This document shows, piece by piece, positions 34,621 to 43,620 of a stretch of DNA of 56,635 nucleotides. The notes below the pieces were generated by a model that was not told the origin of the DNA, made no database searches, and saw nothing but the letters and a program-made list of their open reading frames with translations. The stretch comes from CAZQIC01 sp964593555 (lineage in GTDB: Bacteria; Bacteroidota; Bacteroidia; JAFLBG01), in assembly GCA_964593555.1 (NCBI GenBank), contig CAZQIC010000011.1:1-56635 (forward strand), written 5' to 3'. The stretch's first letter is position 1; the number at the start of each line of letters is the position of its first letter. The position numbers and the translations under genes are program-made.

Positions 34621-35649
34621 TCAGAAGTAACGCTGATCCAGCTGCGAAAATTTTCTTACTCCCCTGAAAAAATATTCAGCAACAATACTTTTTCTGTAAA
34701 CAGCTGTAGTTGTATAGTTTTTTATCAACTTTTGCATTGCCCTTCTTTTGCGTAGTGTTTTCCCGAAAGAAGCATAAAAACTTCCATGCGCCCTTAATAC
34801 GGCAGCAAAATGATTAAACTCAAAAGAGAAAATAAATTTAATGGCCGCAATGCCATCCAGGATGCCCCTCAAAAATAATTTTATTACAAAATATTTTGAA
34901 GAGTGATTTTTACAAAGTAAAAAAAGATTGTTCCTGAAATTCAGGTAAGTTTTATGATCGTTTATTTTTGATAGGGTGCCGCCGCCAACATGGTATACTT
35001 TAGAATGCGGACTGTACATTACTTTCCAGCCCATGTTTTTTATTCTCCAGCAAATATCTATCTCTTCCATATGCGCAAAAAAATCTTCATCAAGTCCGCC
35101 TACAGAATGGTACACATCAGATCTGATAAACATACATGCGCCAGTTGCCCAGAATATTTCCCGTTGCTCATCATATTGCCCATGGTCCTCTTCAAAGGAA
35201 TTAAATATTCTTCCCTGGCAAAATGGGTAACCGTATTTATCAATAAATCCTCCGGCTGCACCCGCATACTCAAATTGTTTGCGATCCTGGTACGATAAAA
35301 TTTTTGGCTGACAGGCCGCGATCTGGTTGTCACTCTCCATCAGTTCAATGATTGGCCTTATCCAGTTTGGAGTTACCTCAACATCAGAATTAAGAAGAAC
35401 ATAAAAGTCCGCTTCAATTTTTTTTAGGGCATCATTATAACCCTTTGCAAAACCTCCGTTGGTTTCGTTTTTTACAATTCGGACTGTAGGGTATTCTGCT
35501 TTTATAAATTCAATAGAATCATCAGTTGAACAATTGTCAGCTACAATAACATCAGCGGTCCCGCTGTAATGCGTAACCGATGGTAAGAATTTCTCTAAAA
35601 AATTCTTACCGTTCCAGTTAAGTATAACCACAGCTACTTTGCTCATCAA
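34621..35649 (-). CDS. GT2 family glycosyltransferase (rhamnosyltransferase-like)
   Basis: A 342-aa GT-A enzyme. The start is VAVVILNWNGKNF, followed by VADNCSTDDS, LNSDVEVTPNW (metal-binding Asp-x-Asp), FWATGACMFIRSDV and GGLDEDFFAHMEEIDICWR. This is the pattern of the WcaA/rhamnosyltransferase subgroup in Bacteroidota cell-envelope synthesis. A C-terminal basic amphipathic part suggests membrane association. It lies 42 bases after the GWxTD-family gene on the same strand; the two may be co-transcribed. Start is Met at 35649 or the adjacent one at 35646. Confidence 0.88.
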   Translation of the reverse strand: MMSKVAVVILNWNGKNFLEKFLPSVTHYSGTADVIVADNCSTDDSIEFIKAEYPTVRIVKNETNGGFAKGYNDALKKIEADFYVLLNSDVEVTPNWIRPIIELMESDNQIAACQPKILSYQDRKQFEYAGAAGGFIDKYGYPFCQGRIFNSFEEDHGQYDEQREIFWATGACMFIRSDVYHSVGGLDEDFFAHMEEIDICWRIKNMGWKVMYSPHSKVYHVGGGTLSKINDHKTYLNFRNNLFLLCKNHSSKYFVIKLFLRGILDGIAAIKFIFSFEFNHFAAVLRAHGSFYASFGKTLRKRRAMQKLIKNYTTTAVYRKSIVAEYFFRGVRKFSQLDQRYF

Positions 35650-35691
35650 CTCAGGCGTATTGAAGTAGCAATGTTACTAAATAAAATCTAT

Positions 35692-37158
35692 TTAACGAGG
35701 GTTTGTAAAGTAGTCGTCGGCATTTCCTCCAAATGTTTTGCCTCCTTTTTGCTGGTCAAGGTTGGTGGAATGCGTAGATCTTTTTCTTAATGTCATTTGC
35801 CAATTTTGGTCTGATGTTTCCCCGATCACATCAGAAAAAAGTAATTGATAATTATTGGAAACAAGATCGGTATTGTAAAAAACGAATTTTCGGTTGCCTT
35901 GTCCTTTTACTTTTACGTAATGCCATATTTCATAGGGGTAACTATTGGGTTCGTTAGTTACTTCTGTTCTGCTATCCGGAGGGCCATATTGCAGATATAC
36001 TCTGCCTCTCTCTGTTTCATGGCCCCTTCTTGTTTGTGTCGAAAAGATTTTATTGACTCTTGCTACCTGTTTGTTGTAATTAATAAATGCAAGTTCCGGA
36101 TCTTTCAGATCTCTTTTTGACCAATAGCTATAGAGGTACTGTCTCATTTGTGTAATGTCTTTTGTCTTGAGTTGATTTTCAGCAAAAAGTTTTTCCGATT
36201 CACTGGATATTGGCCTTACAGAACGGATATATTCTTTGAGTGAATCCAATGTGCCAATACGTTCCACGAATGTATTTTTAATATTTACCGCATTAATATC
36301 TTCAAGTTTAAAATTTACTGAAGAGGAGCTCCTTTGAAAAAACAATTTTTTATTACACAATGGTGTGTTGATCTTATCTTTCACCTCTATCTTTAAATAA
36401 TAATTTCCGCTTGGCAATGAGGTAATATCAAGAGAAGCAAGCAATACATTTGCTTCGCTGCTAACTTGCTTGGAATACCTCATGTAATCACTCATTTGAG
36501 AATTTGTCTCATATGATTCAATGGAATAGTTGATCAGGAATTTCTCATCCATTCCCATTGCTTTTTTAGTATTGTACACCTCGGTGTAAAAAATAAGTTT
36601 GTTGAAATTCTCCGGATAAAAATTGGAAACATAAGGAACAAGATCGTAACCGCTTTTTGTAAGCATTCCCGGATTTTCATTCTTTGTAAACGATTCCAGC
36701 AGCTGGATGTCAGATATAACAATTGAATCGCTGCTAAAATTAATGCTAACAGGCTGGGTATGTCTAAAAGCCGAATCTTGTTTGTTTTTATCCTTTATTG
36801 AAAGTTCCATATCGTATTTTCCGTTGGGAAGACTGAAGCGCTGAATGTCAATAAAATTAGGCTTTGCAGCTGTGGTGTCACTTATTTCCGGACTATATAA
36901 ATTGTATTTGTTAGCGGCTTTTATTTCATCATGTTGTTTGAAAATGACACTTACTTCGACACTTCCCTGGTATTTTTTATTTTCATTCAAAACATATTTT
37001 AATGTATTACCAAAAACGGATAATTCCGTTTCTACATAAGGTCCTTTATCAGGAACTAAAAAAACATGATAGTTAAAATAGGCTTTGATCCCTTGACCGT
37101 TTACACTTGGAATGAATAAACAAAATATCAGAATTATAACTGCAATAACTTTTTTCAT
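35692..37158 (-). CDS. GWxTD-domain family exported protein
   Basis: A 488-aa protein from the ATG at 37158, which opens directly on a signal peptide (VIAVIILIFCLFIPSVNG). A longer frame to 37269 would add 37 residues with no signal character. The first 300 residues are beta-rich repeats of VYN, LASLDITSLPSGNYYLKIEV type. The C-terminal domain (about 330-470) matches GWxTD proteins: YSYWSKRDLKDPELAFINYNKQV and ERGRVYLQYGPPDSR. The name-giving GWxTD reads GHETE here. The role of the family is unknown; it is confined mostly to Bacteroidota and relatives and is probably periplasmic or outer membrane. Confidence 0.78.
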   Translation of the reverse strand: MKKVIAVIILIFCLFIPSVNGQGIKAYFNYHVFLVPDKGPYVETELSVFGNTLKYVLNENKKYQGSVEVSVIFKQHDEIKAANKYNLYSPEISDTTAAKPNFIDIQRFSLPNGKYDMELSIKDKNKQDSAFRHTQPVSINFSSDSIVISDIQLLESFTKNENPGMLTKSGYDLVPYVSNFYPENFNKLIFYTEVYNTKKAMGMDEKFLINYSIESYETNSQMSDYMRYSKQVSSEANVLLASLDITSLPSGNYYLKIEVKDKINTPLCNKKLFFQRSSSSVNFKLEDINAVNIKNTFVERIGTLDSLKEYIRSVRPISSESEKLFAENQLKTKDITQMRQYLYSYWSKRDLKDPELAFINYNKQVARVNKIFSTQTRRGHETERGRVYLQYGPPDSRTEVTNEPNSYPYEIWHYVKVKGQGNRKFVFYNTDLVSNNYQLLFSDVIGETSDQNWQMTLRKRSTHSTNLDQQKGGKTFGGNADDYFTNPR

Positions 37159-37376
37159 GTTTTGGATGTAGTTATTGTAAATATACGGAACAAACAGGGT
37201 ATTATTGCAGGCATTTGAGGAGAGGTGATTTACTGTTTTAAATGGTCGATATTGCAGAAGATGTGGCAATCAAAAGTGTTAAATAAGGTTAATTGATTGC
37301 AATGTGGAAGGGATAAATCTCCCGACAAATTCTTAACTTTATGAATCTTAATCTTACCCTCTTAACCGCTCTGTGT

Positions 37377-38432
37377 ATGAAACATCTTAATATTCACCTT
37401 CTTGCTTTTTCAGTTTTACTTCTTTCATCCTGTGGAAATAAAAATACTGAAGGCGAAGGAAATAGTTCTTCAGTTGAACAGCAGGAAGTGAATGTATATT
37501 CTCAAAGACATTATGATACTGATGATTCTTTGTTTGCGTTGTTCACTCGTAAAACAGGGATAAAGGTGAACCTGGTTAATGCAAAAGCGGATGAGTTAAT
37601 AAACAGGATGGAGTTGGAGGGCAAAAACTCTCCTGCTGATGTATTTATTACTGTTGATGCAGAAAGATTATTCAGAGCAAAGGATAAAGGTTTATTGCAG
37701 CCCATTGAGTCTGCGGTATTAAAACAAAATATAAGACCGGAGTTCTGTGATTCGGCTTCTTATTGGTATGCGATGACTTACAGGGCAAGGATTTTAGTTT
37801 ATGATAAGGAAAAAGTAAAAGCAAGTGATCTTTCTGATTACGCTGCATTGGCGAATCCGAAATGGAAAGGAAAGATTTTGGTGCGTTCTTCGGAAAGCGG
37901 ATATAACCAGGCACTGTTGTCATCCATCATCGCCAATTCAAATAAGGATGAAGCAAAAAAATGGGCCGCAGCGGTTGTTTCGAATATGGCGCGTGATCCG
38001 AAGGGTAATGATCGCGACCAGGTAAAAGCTTTAGGCGCTGGAGTAGGAGAGATTGCCATTATCAATTCTTATTACCTGGCTCTTATGTCCGCATCTTCAA
38101 ACGAGGCTGAAAGGCAGGTGGCGAATAAAGTCGGGATATTTTTTCCAAATCAGAGCGAGCAGGGAACACACATAAACATAAGCGGTATGGCACTTACTGC
38201 GCATGCCCCGCATAAGGACAATGCAGTTAAGCTGCTTGAGTTTTTATCAAGCCCGGAAGCGCAGGAATACATTACCAATAACAATGGAGAGTATCCCGTA
38301 TCCTTTGGGACAAAATCGTCAGCCTTGTTGCAATCCTGGGGAGAATTTAAAGCGGATATTGATGCGTTACCATTATTGGAGAAACATCACAATGAAGCAA
38401 TGTTAATATTTAATGAGGTGGGTTGGAAATAA
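37377..38432 (+). CDS. Ferric iron ABC transporter substrate-binding lipoprotein (FbpA/FutA-like)
   Basis: Periplasmic iron receptor of 351 aa. The ATG at 37377 gives a lipoprotein signal (LLAFSVLLLSSC); an ATG at 37341 would add 12 residues. After the anchor, VNVYSQRHYDTDDSLFALF is the classic start of Fbp/Fut iron-binding proteins. Tyr residues expected to bind ferric iron are seen in SGYNQAL and NSYYLAL. It leads an operon with a double permease (69 bases downstream) and an ATPase. A TAACTTTA box (37333-37340), one base from the -7 consensus, sits just ahead. The 218-base gap upstream (37159-37376) shows no other clear element. Confidence 0.9.
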   Translation: MKHLNIHLLAFSVLLLSSCGNKNTEGEGNSSSVEQQEVNVYSQRHYDTDDSLFALFTRKTGIKVNLVNAKADELINRMELEGKNSPADVFITVDAERLFRAKDKGLLQPIESAVLKQNIRPEFCDSASYWYAMTYRARILVYDKEKVKASDLSDYAALANPKWKGKILVRSSESGYNQALLSSIIANSNKDEAKKWAAAVVSNMARDPKGNDRDQVKALGAGVGEIAIINSYYLALMSASSNEAERQVANKVGIFFPNQSEQGTHINISGMALTAHAPHKDNAVKLLEFLSSPEAQEYITNNNGEYPVSFGTKSSALLQSWGEFKADIDALPLLEKHHNEAMLIFNEVGWK

Positions 38433-38501
38433 TTTACACTGATGTATTAAAGTAAAAGTTTATTTAATTAACTTAATATATTGATTATTAAATATTTATG
38501 A

Positions 38502-40127
38502 ATGTTTATTAAGCAAGTAAAATATAAGGGCTGGATTATCTCAACATTTTTTGTTGTGGCTCTTCTTTCCTTACCATTGTGGATACTCTTATTTAATTTT
38601 TACGGCGCTAAAAGTGATGTATGGGATCAGTTACTTCATACTGTTGTTGCAGACTATGCATACAACACCCTTGTATTGATTATTGCAGTGGGACTTTTAA
38701 CATTGCTCCTTGGTGTTTCAACAGCGTGGTTCATTTCAGTATTCGATTTTCCAGGTAAAAAAATATTCTCCTGGGCGCTCGTGTTACCACTTTCGATTCC
38801 TGCTTACGTCGCTGCGTATACTTATGCCGGTATGGTTGATTATACCAGCCCTGTTTCAATATACACTGCAGAGATGCTGAATATAAAAAATGCATACGCA
38901 GATGTCATGTCTATCAATAACCTTATCTGGATATTGGGTTTTGTTATGTACCCTTACATTTATTTACTTGCAAGAGCCACGTTCACGCAGCAGGCAGGAA
39001 ATGTACTGGAGGCCTCACGTATGCTGGGCCGTTCCGCTGCAAATACTTTTTTTTCGATTGCATTGCCTTTAGCTAAACCTGCGCTTGCAGTGGGAGTAAC
39101 CATTATTGTAATGGAGTTATTGAACGATTATGGCGCAATGAAATATTTTGGAGTAAATACGTTTACAACTGCCATTTGCCAGGTATGGTTTGCTTTTAAT
39201 GACATTAATGCTGCTGTTAAGCTTTCGGTATTCCTGGTTATTATTTCGTTTGTATTTATTCTTTTGGAAAGATGGACAAGGCGCAAACAAAAATTTTATA
39301 GTACAGGTGGAAAAAACATTTCATTCTCCCCTCGTAAATTAACCGGAGCAAAAGGCATTGGTGTATTTATGATTTGTTTAATCCCGCTTCTGATTGGTTT
39401 TATAATTCCTTTCCTGCAACTTTTTATATGGACCGTCCAAACGCGCGCATCATTGTTCACAGCTCAATCCTGGGAGTTGGTGAAGAATAGTTTTTTCCTT
39501 GCATTGCTTGCCTCGGCATTCGCCATCGTATTTGCATTGATCATAGTTTATACCTGCAGAATATCAAAAGCACGTGCATTAAAAGTGCTGATGCAAATTG
39601 TGAATACCGGATACGCTATACCGGGCGCAGTTATAGCTATTGGTGTAATGGTGCCATTTATTTTTATTCATAATTCATTGGCTGATTCTTTGGGCCGCGC
39701 TTACAATATCGAAACAGGAATGTTGGTTGGTGGAATAATTGCCCTTGTTTTCGCATACCTTGTCCGGTTTATGGCATTGGCGGCAGCTCCCATTGATGCC
39801 GGGTTTGAGCGAATGAATAAAAACATGGACGAGGCACCGAGAACCTTAGGTGCGTCCTCTATACGTTCATTTTTAAAAGTAAGTGCGCCGCTTATTAAAA
39901 CATCAATAATTGCTGCAGGAATTTTTGTTTTTATTAACGTGCTGAAAGAAATTCCGCTTACTATTATTTTACGTCCTTTTAATTTTGATACATTGGCTAC
40001 CAAATCATTCGAGATGGCAAAAAACGAACAGGTGGCCGAGTCGGCCGGACTGTCTTTGTTAATTGTTTTGGTGAGTATAATTCCTGTTTTATTATTGAAT
40101 AAATTATTTGATCCTTCAAAAAAATGA
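38502..40127 (+). CDS. Ferric iron ABC transporter permease (FbpB-like, fused double domain)
   Basis: Inner-membrane permease of 541 aa with about 12 transmembrane helices in two homologous halves. Each half has an EAA-type loop that contacts the ATPase: EASRMLGRSAANTFFSIALP (about 170) and DEAPRTLGASSIRSFLKVSAP (about 450). The fused two-half arrangement is normal for FbpB. It overlaps the ATPase gene by 4 bases. Confidence 0.92.
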   Translation: MFIKQVKYKGWIISTFFVVALLSLPLWILLFNFYGAKSDVWDQLLHTVVADYAYNTLVLIIAVGLLTLLLGVSTAWFISVFDFPGKKIFSWALVLPLSIPAYVAAYTYAGMVDYTSPVSIYTAEMLNIKNAYADVMSINNLIWILGFVMYPYIYLLARATFTQQAGNVLEASRMLGRSAANTFFSIALPLAKPALAVGVTIIVMELLNDYGAMKYFGVNTFTTAICQVWFAFNDINAAVKLSVFLVIISFVFILLERWTRRKQKFYSTGGKNISFSPRKLTGAKGIGVFMICLIPLLIGFIIPFLQLFIWTVQTRASLFTAQSWELVKNSFFLALLASAFAIVFALIIVYTCRISKARALKVLMQIVNTGYAIPGAVIAIGVMVPFIFIHNSLADSLGRAYNIETGMLVGGIIALVFAYLVRFMALAAAPIDAGFERMNKNMDEAPRTLGASSIRSFLKVSAPLIKTSIIAAGIFVFINVLKEIPLTIILRPFNFDTLATKSFEMAKNEQVAESAGLSLLIVLVSIIPVLLLNKLFDPSKK

Positions 40128-41155
40128 TAGCGCTTCAGCTGAATAATATAAATAAAAAATACCAAGCAAAAGAAAAAAACGCGCTGGATAATTTTACACT
40201 TTCTATTGGCAATGGTGAAATTCATGCAATAGTAGGCGAGAGCGGATGCGGCAAAACAACCTTATTACGTTTGGTGGCAGGGCTTGAGGTTCCTGATTCC
40301 GGGGAGATTTTTATCAATGAAAAAATGGTTTCAGGAAAATCAACTTTTTTATCGCCTGAAAAAAGAAATATCGGATTTGTATTCCAGGACTATGCACTGT
40401 TCCCTCATTTGAAAGTAAAAGACAATGTGGCTTTCGGATTAAATAATCTTGCTTCTTCTGAAAGAGAAAGCAGGGTGAAAAAATATTTGGACCTTGTTGG
40501 ATTGACGGGCTACGAAAATCGTTATCCTCATGAACTAAGCGGTGGTCAGCAGCAACGTACAGCGCTGGCGAGGTCATTGGCCATTGAGCCTGCGGTTTTA
40601 TTGCTGGATGAGCCATTCAGTAACCTGGATGAGATTCTGAAAAAACAAATGCGACACGAAATAAAACAGATCATTACAAGAGCTGGTGCAACTGCTATTT
40701 TCGTAACACACGATACAAATGATGCTTTAAGCGTAGCAAATAAAATTTCGGTGATCAGGAAGGGGCAGCTTTTACAATCGGCAATGCCTGAAGAGATCTA
40801 CAGAAATCCGGTGAATGAATACGTCTCAAAAATGTTTGGATTGACCAATACGATCAAAGGTGTTTATAAAAACAGATCCTTAAGCACTTCTTTTGGCATA
40901 ATTCAATGCAATGAAAATTTAAATGAAAACTCAGAAGTCCTAATCTCTGTGAGGCCCGAAAATATTGATATTTCATCAAGCGGAAATATGTCCGCACGTG
41001 TAAAAGGCACAGTGTTTGCCGGTAATATCATAGAGGTAGAGCTTGATGCTAGCGGCCTTAATCTTATTGCATCTATTGATTCTTTCTCCAATATAAAAAT
41101 TGGTGATGAAGTGAAATTTTCGATCAGAAAATACAGTATAATTAAACCCGATTAA
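40124..41155 (+). CDS. Ferric iron ABC transporter ATPase (FbpC-like)
   Basis: A 343-aa ATPase of the importer. Walker A is GESGCGKTT (38-46), the Q loop is FVFQDYALFPHL, the signature is LSGGQQQRTALARSLA, Walker B is LLLDEPFSNLD, and the switch His is in FVTHDTNDAL. The last 100 residues form a TOBE-like domain (VLISVRPENID). It follows the permease with ATGA overlap, and the DUF2306 gene starts 1 base after its stop. Confidence 0.93.
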   Translation: MIALQLNNINKKYQAKEKNALDNFTLSIGNGEIHAIVGESGCGKTTLLRLVAGLEVPDSGEIFINEKMVSGKSTFLSPEKRNIGFVFQDYALFPHLKVKDNVAFGLNNLASSERESRVKKYLDLVGLTGYENRYPHELSGGQQQRTALARSLAIEPAVLLLDEPFSNLDEILKKQMRHEIKQIITRAGATAIFVTHDTNDALSVANKISVIRKGQLLQSAMPEEIYRNPVNEYVSKMFGLTNTIKGVYKNRSLSTSFGIIQCNENLNENSEVLISVRPENIDISSSGNMSARVKGTVFAGNIIEVELDASGLNLIASIDSFSNIKIGDEVKFSIRKYSIIKPD

Positions 41156-41156
41156 G

Positions 41157-41840
41157 ATGAGTTATGTGATAAACGTACTTAAGTTTTTTTATTGGGCCAT
41201 CATTGTTTTTCTTGCTGCAATTCTCGTCATCAACACAATACCGTATTATACCTTTGACACCAATCATGACTTTCTACTTTCAAAAGGAGAACTTGTAAAA
41301 AGTGTTTTTTGGAGAGGATGTTTTTATTTGCATATAACAGCCGCTATGGTAAGTCTGGTAGTTGGGTTACCACAATGTTTTGTGTGGTTGGTAAAAAAAT
41401 ACAGGAACCTGCATAAAACATTAGGCAAAATATATGTTATTGCCATCCTTGTTGTTGCTTGTCCAACAGGTTTTTTTATGTCATTTTTTACCAATGGGGG
41501 TATAATGGGTATAATACCTTTTATGTCAATTGCGGTGTTGTGGTTCATTACTACTTATGTTGGTTACAGGTATATAAAAAACAAAAAAGTAATGGAGCAT
41601 AATGTTTGGATGATACGCTCATATGCGTTGACACTGTCTGCTTTAACATTCAGGGTATACCAGATCATATTTCATTTTGGCATGGAGATTGATCCTGTTA
41701 ATAATTATATACTCTCATTATGGGTAAGTTTATTGGGAAATATAGCCCTTGGCGAGATTGGAGTTGCATATTATAAGAGAAAATATTTTATGCCGAACAA
41801 TCGGTTATTAAAAGATTTATCGGCATATACTAAAGGGTAA
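41157..41840 (+). CDS. DUF2306 membrane protein
   Basis: A 227-aa integral membrane protein with about six or seven helices, in the DUF2306 family. Conserved histidines occur near the membrane (LHITAAM, NLHKTLGKIYV, MEHNVWMIRSYALTLSAL), which might bind haem or metal, but this is unproven. Because it begins 1 base after the iron ABC ATPase, it is almost surely in the same transcript, hinting at a link to iron or haem. The function of the family is unknown. No strong terminator follows. Confidence 0.75.
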   Translation: MSYVINVLKFFYWAIIVFLAAILVINTIPYYTFDTNHDFLLSKGELVKSVFWRGCFYLHITAAMVSLVVGLPQCFVWLVKKYRNLHKTLGKIYVIAILVVACPTGFFMSFFTNGGIMGIIPFMSIAVLWFITTYVGYRYIKNKKVMEHNVWMIRSYALTLSALTFRVYQIIFHFGMEIDPVNNYILSLWVSLLGNIALGEIGVAYYKRKYFMPNNRLLKDLSAYTKG

Positions 41841-41983
41841 AATTACAAGACAAATAAAAAAAATACTCCTTTAGTATAAAAACAGCAAAACAAGTGTTAT
41901 TCACCTAATTCGGTTTCCAGATATTAACTGAAGGTACATTTCGTTTTCTTTGAAAACTCAACTACTTTCCATAAATTAGTATA

Positions 41984-42436
41984 ATGAGAACTTTTAAGAT
42001 CATTTTTCTTTCTGTTTGGTTAACCGTAGGTATTGGTGTTTTGTATTCATTCAAAACCATTACACCCGAAAAGCCTGCTTCCAAAATTCCTGTTGTACAG
42101 GAGAAGGTAGATATATCGCCAAAAGCGCAGCAGTTGTTGGACGCACAGGTATTGTCTCCTATAAAGACAATGCATGATCCTAAGAACATTAAAATGTTCT
42201 CGAGGGCATATATAGGCTCTATCTGGAAAAGCGAGCTGATAAGCAAACCAAAAGGAAAACAACCGTATTATGATATGGAACTACGTGAGTATCGCGGTGC
42301 GTTTATAGTCGATCAGTATAAAATGCGCATATTCGAGAATGATGGTAAGGTAATGTTGGAAGATTGGACCAGCGGAAGTTTTTTAGCAGCCGAAAAGTGG
42401 TTGGATTTCTATAAGAACCAGAAGGGTAAACAATAG
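41984..42436 (+). CDS. Hypothetical exported protein
   Basis: A 150-aa protein I do not recognise. Its N-terminus (IIFLSVWLTVGIGVLYSF) is a signal peptide or single anchor. The mature part is basic with many aromatic residues (KAQQLLDAQVLSPIK, PYYDMELREYRGAF, AAEKWLDFYKNQ). A 143-base gap separates it from the DUF2306 gene; that gap has a small ATACT/AGTAT hairpin near 41861-41875 and nothing else clear. It converges with the LRR gene, with 4 bases between stops. Confidence 0.6.
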   Translation: MRTFKIIFLSVWLTVGIGVLYSFKTITPEKPASKIPVVQEKVDISPKAQQLLDAQVLSPIKTMHDPKNIKMFSRAYIGSIWKSELISKPKGKQPYYDMELREYRGAFIVDQYKMRIFENDGKVMLEDWTSGSFLAAEKWLDFYKNQKGKQ

Positions 42437-42440
42437 TTAC

Positions 42441-43523
42441 CTAGAATAAAATAGCACAATCAGGTAAAAACGTTTTTGTTTTCGCTTTCTCTTCCTCACT
42501 CAATTTATTATTAAATATCTGAAGTTTCTTTAACTGTTTAAGATTACCGATAGAAGCCGGTGTTTCGGTCAATGAATTCATGGAGAGGTTAATTTCTTTC
42601 AGCAATGTCATTGTACCAATTTCCACAGGTAATTTTTCAAGTGAATTTTCTGAAATGTCTATCTCAACCAACGCAGGAAGTTTAGATAGTGTTGTGAAAA
42701 CTTCGCTGTAATTCAATAATGGATTTCTTGCAAGATTGATCTCTGTCAGGCGCGTTAGCTTACTTAAGTCTTTAGGAAATGTTGTTAGGTTAACCTTATA
42801 AAAAATTATTTTTTTTAATTGAGTAAGCGAAGAAAACTCTTCAATAATATTGCTCAAATTAAGATTAGTGCAATTACTCAGGTTTATTACTTCAAGTTTA
42901 CTAAGCTTTCCAAAACCCACAGGCAGGGAAGTGAGGTTTTGTATTCCGGGAATATTAAATACCCTTAGCTCAGAAAGATCACAGATAGTTGGTGGAAGTT
43001 CTTTCAATGAAGCAAAGGAAAGATCTAGCAATGAAAGTTTTTTACAATTGCCAATTTCCATTGGCACTGTATCAATTTTATTAAAAGTCAGGTCAAGTGA
43101 ACGCAGGTTGGCCAATGCACCTATTTCTTTGGGAAGAGCGGTAAGTTTATTGTTTTTCAGTTCAATTACCTGCAGGTATTTTAATTGAGCGATCTCGGGC
43201 GGGATTTCTTTTATATAGTTCCCATTCATTCTCAGTACCTGCAAATTTTTTAATTGAGTGATCTCCTTTGGGAGATCAGTTATATCACACTCATTAAGAA
43301 CAAGCTCCTGAAGGTTCTTAAACTGCAGTAAGCGCAATGGGAAACTATAAAATGGGTGTTTACTCAGATCTAATTTGTAAACTTTTTTTGGATCCTTTAA
43401 AGCTTCCGGTAATTCTCTAATCGTTTTTATTTTCGCCAGCTTTTTTGCACTAAGTGGTTTTTTCTGTGCATAGCCGAAAAGAACAATGTTTAAACAAATA
43501 AATAAAAACGCCAAACGTTTCAT
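42441..43523 (-). CDS. Exported leucine-rich repeat protein
   Basis: A 360-aa protein with a signal peptide (LAFLFICLNIVLFGYAQ). From about residue 60 to the end there are about 12 leucine-rich units of about 23 aa with the LxxLPxxIxxLxxLxxLxLxxNxL pattern, for example LTALPKEIGALANLRSLDLTFNKI. No C-terminal sorting domain or lipobox is seen, so it is probably periplasmic. LRR domains bind proteins; the partner is unknown. Repeat element copy C lies between its start and the waaA stop. Confidence 0.85.
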   Translation of the reverse strand: MKRLAFLFICLNIVLFGYAQKKPLSAKKLAKIKTIRELPEALKDPKKVYKLDLSKHPFYSFPLRLLQFKNLQELVLNECDITDLPKEITQLKNLQVLRMNGNYIKEIPPEIAQLKYLQVIELKNNKLTALPKEIGALANLRSLDLTFNKIDTVPMEIGNCKKLSLLDLSFASLKELPPTICDLSELRVFNIPGIQNLTSLPVGFGKLSKLEVINLSNCTNLNLSNIIEEFSSLTQLKKIIFYKVNLTTFPKDLSKLTRLTEINLARNPLLNYSEVFTTLSKLPALVEIDISENSLEKLPVEIGTMTLLKEINLSMNSLTETPASIGNLKQLKKLQIFNNKLSEEEKAKTKTFLPDCAILF

Positions 43524-43540
43524 AGGTAGATTACTTGTTT

Positions 43541-43617
43541 TCTAATTGTCATATGGAATACACCATCCCTTTATTTTTTGGTTGGTACAGACGGTATCGT
43601 CTGGATGGCTATTTCAT
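43541..43617 (-). repeat. Structured intergenic repeat, copy C (short form, variant hairpin)
   Basis: Read on the minus strand, it begins 3 bases after the waaA stop with ATGAAATAGCCAT (43617 to 43605). Its inner hairpin is CAGACG/CGTCTG with a 4-base loop (43603-43588), wholly different in sequence from copies A and B but still perfectly paired. ATGGTGTATTCC and ATATGACAATTA follow. The C-to-T change in ATGGT keeps pairing through a G-U wobble. No second hairpin. Confidence 0.8.
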
Positions 43618-43620
43618 ACG

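Noticed and set aside
37159..37269. Longer start for the GWxTD-family gene
   Set aside because: The extra 37 residues have no signal-peptide character and would bury the clear one.
39701..40225. Antisense reading frame of 174 aa
   Set aside because: It covers the end of the iron permease and start of the ATPase gene, both certain; no independent support.
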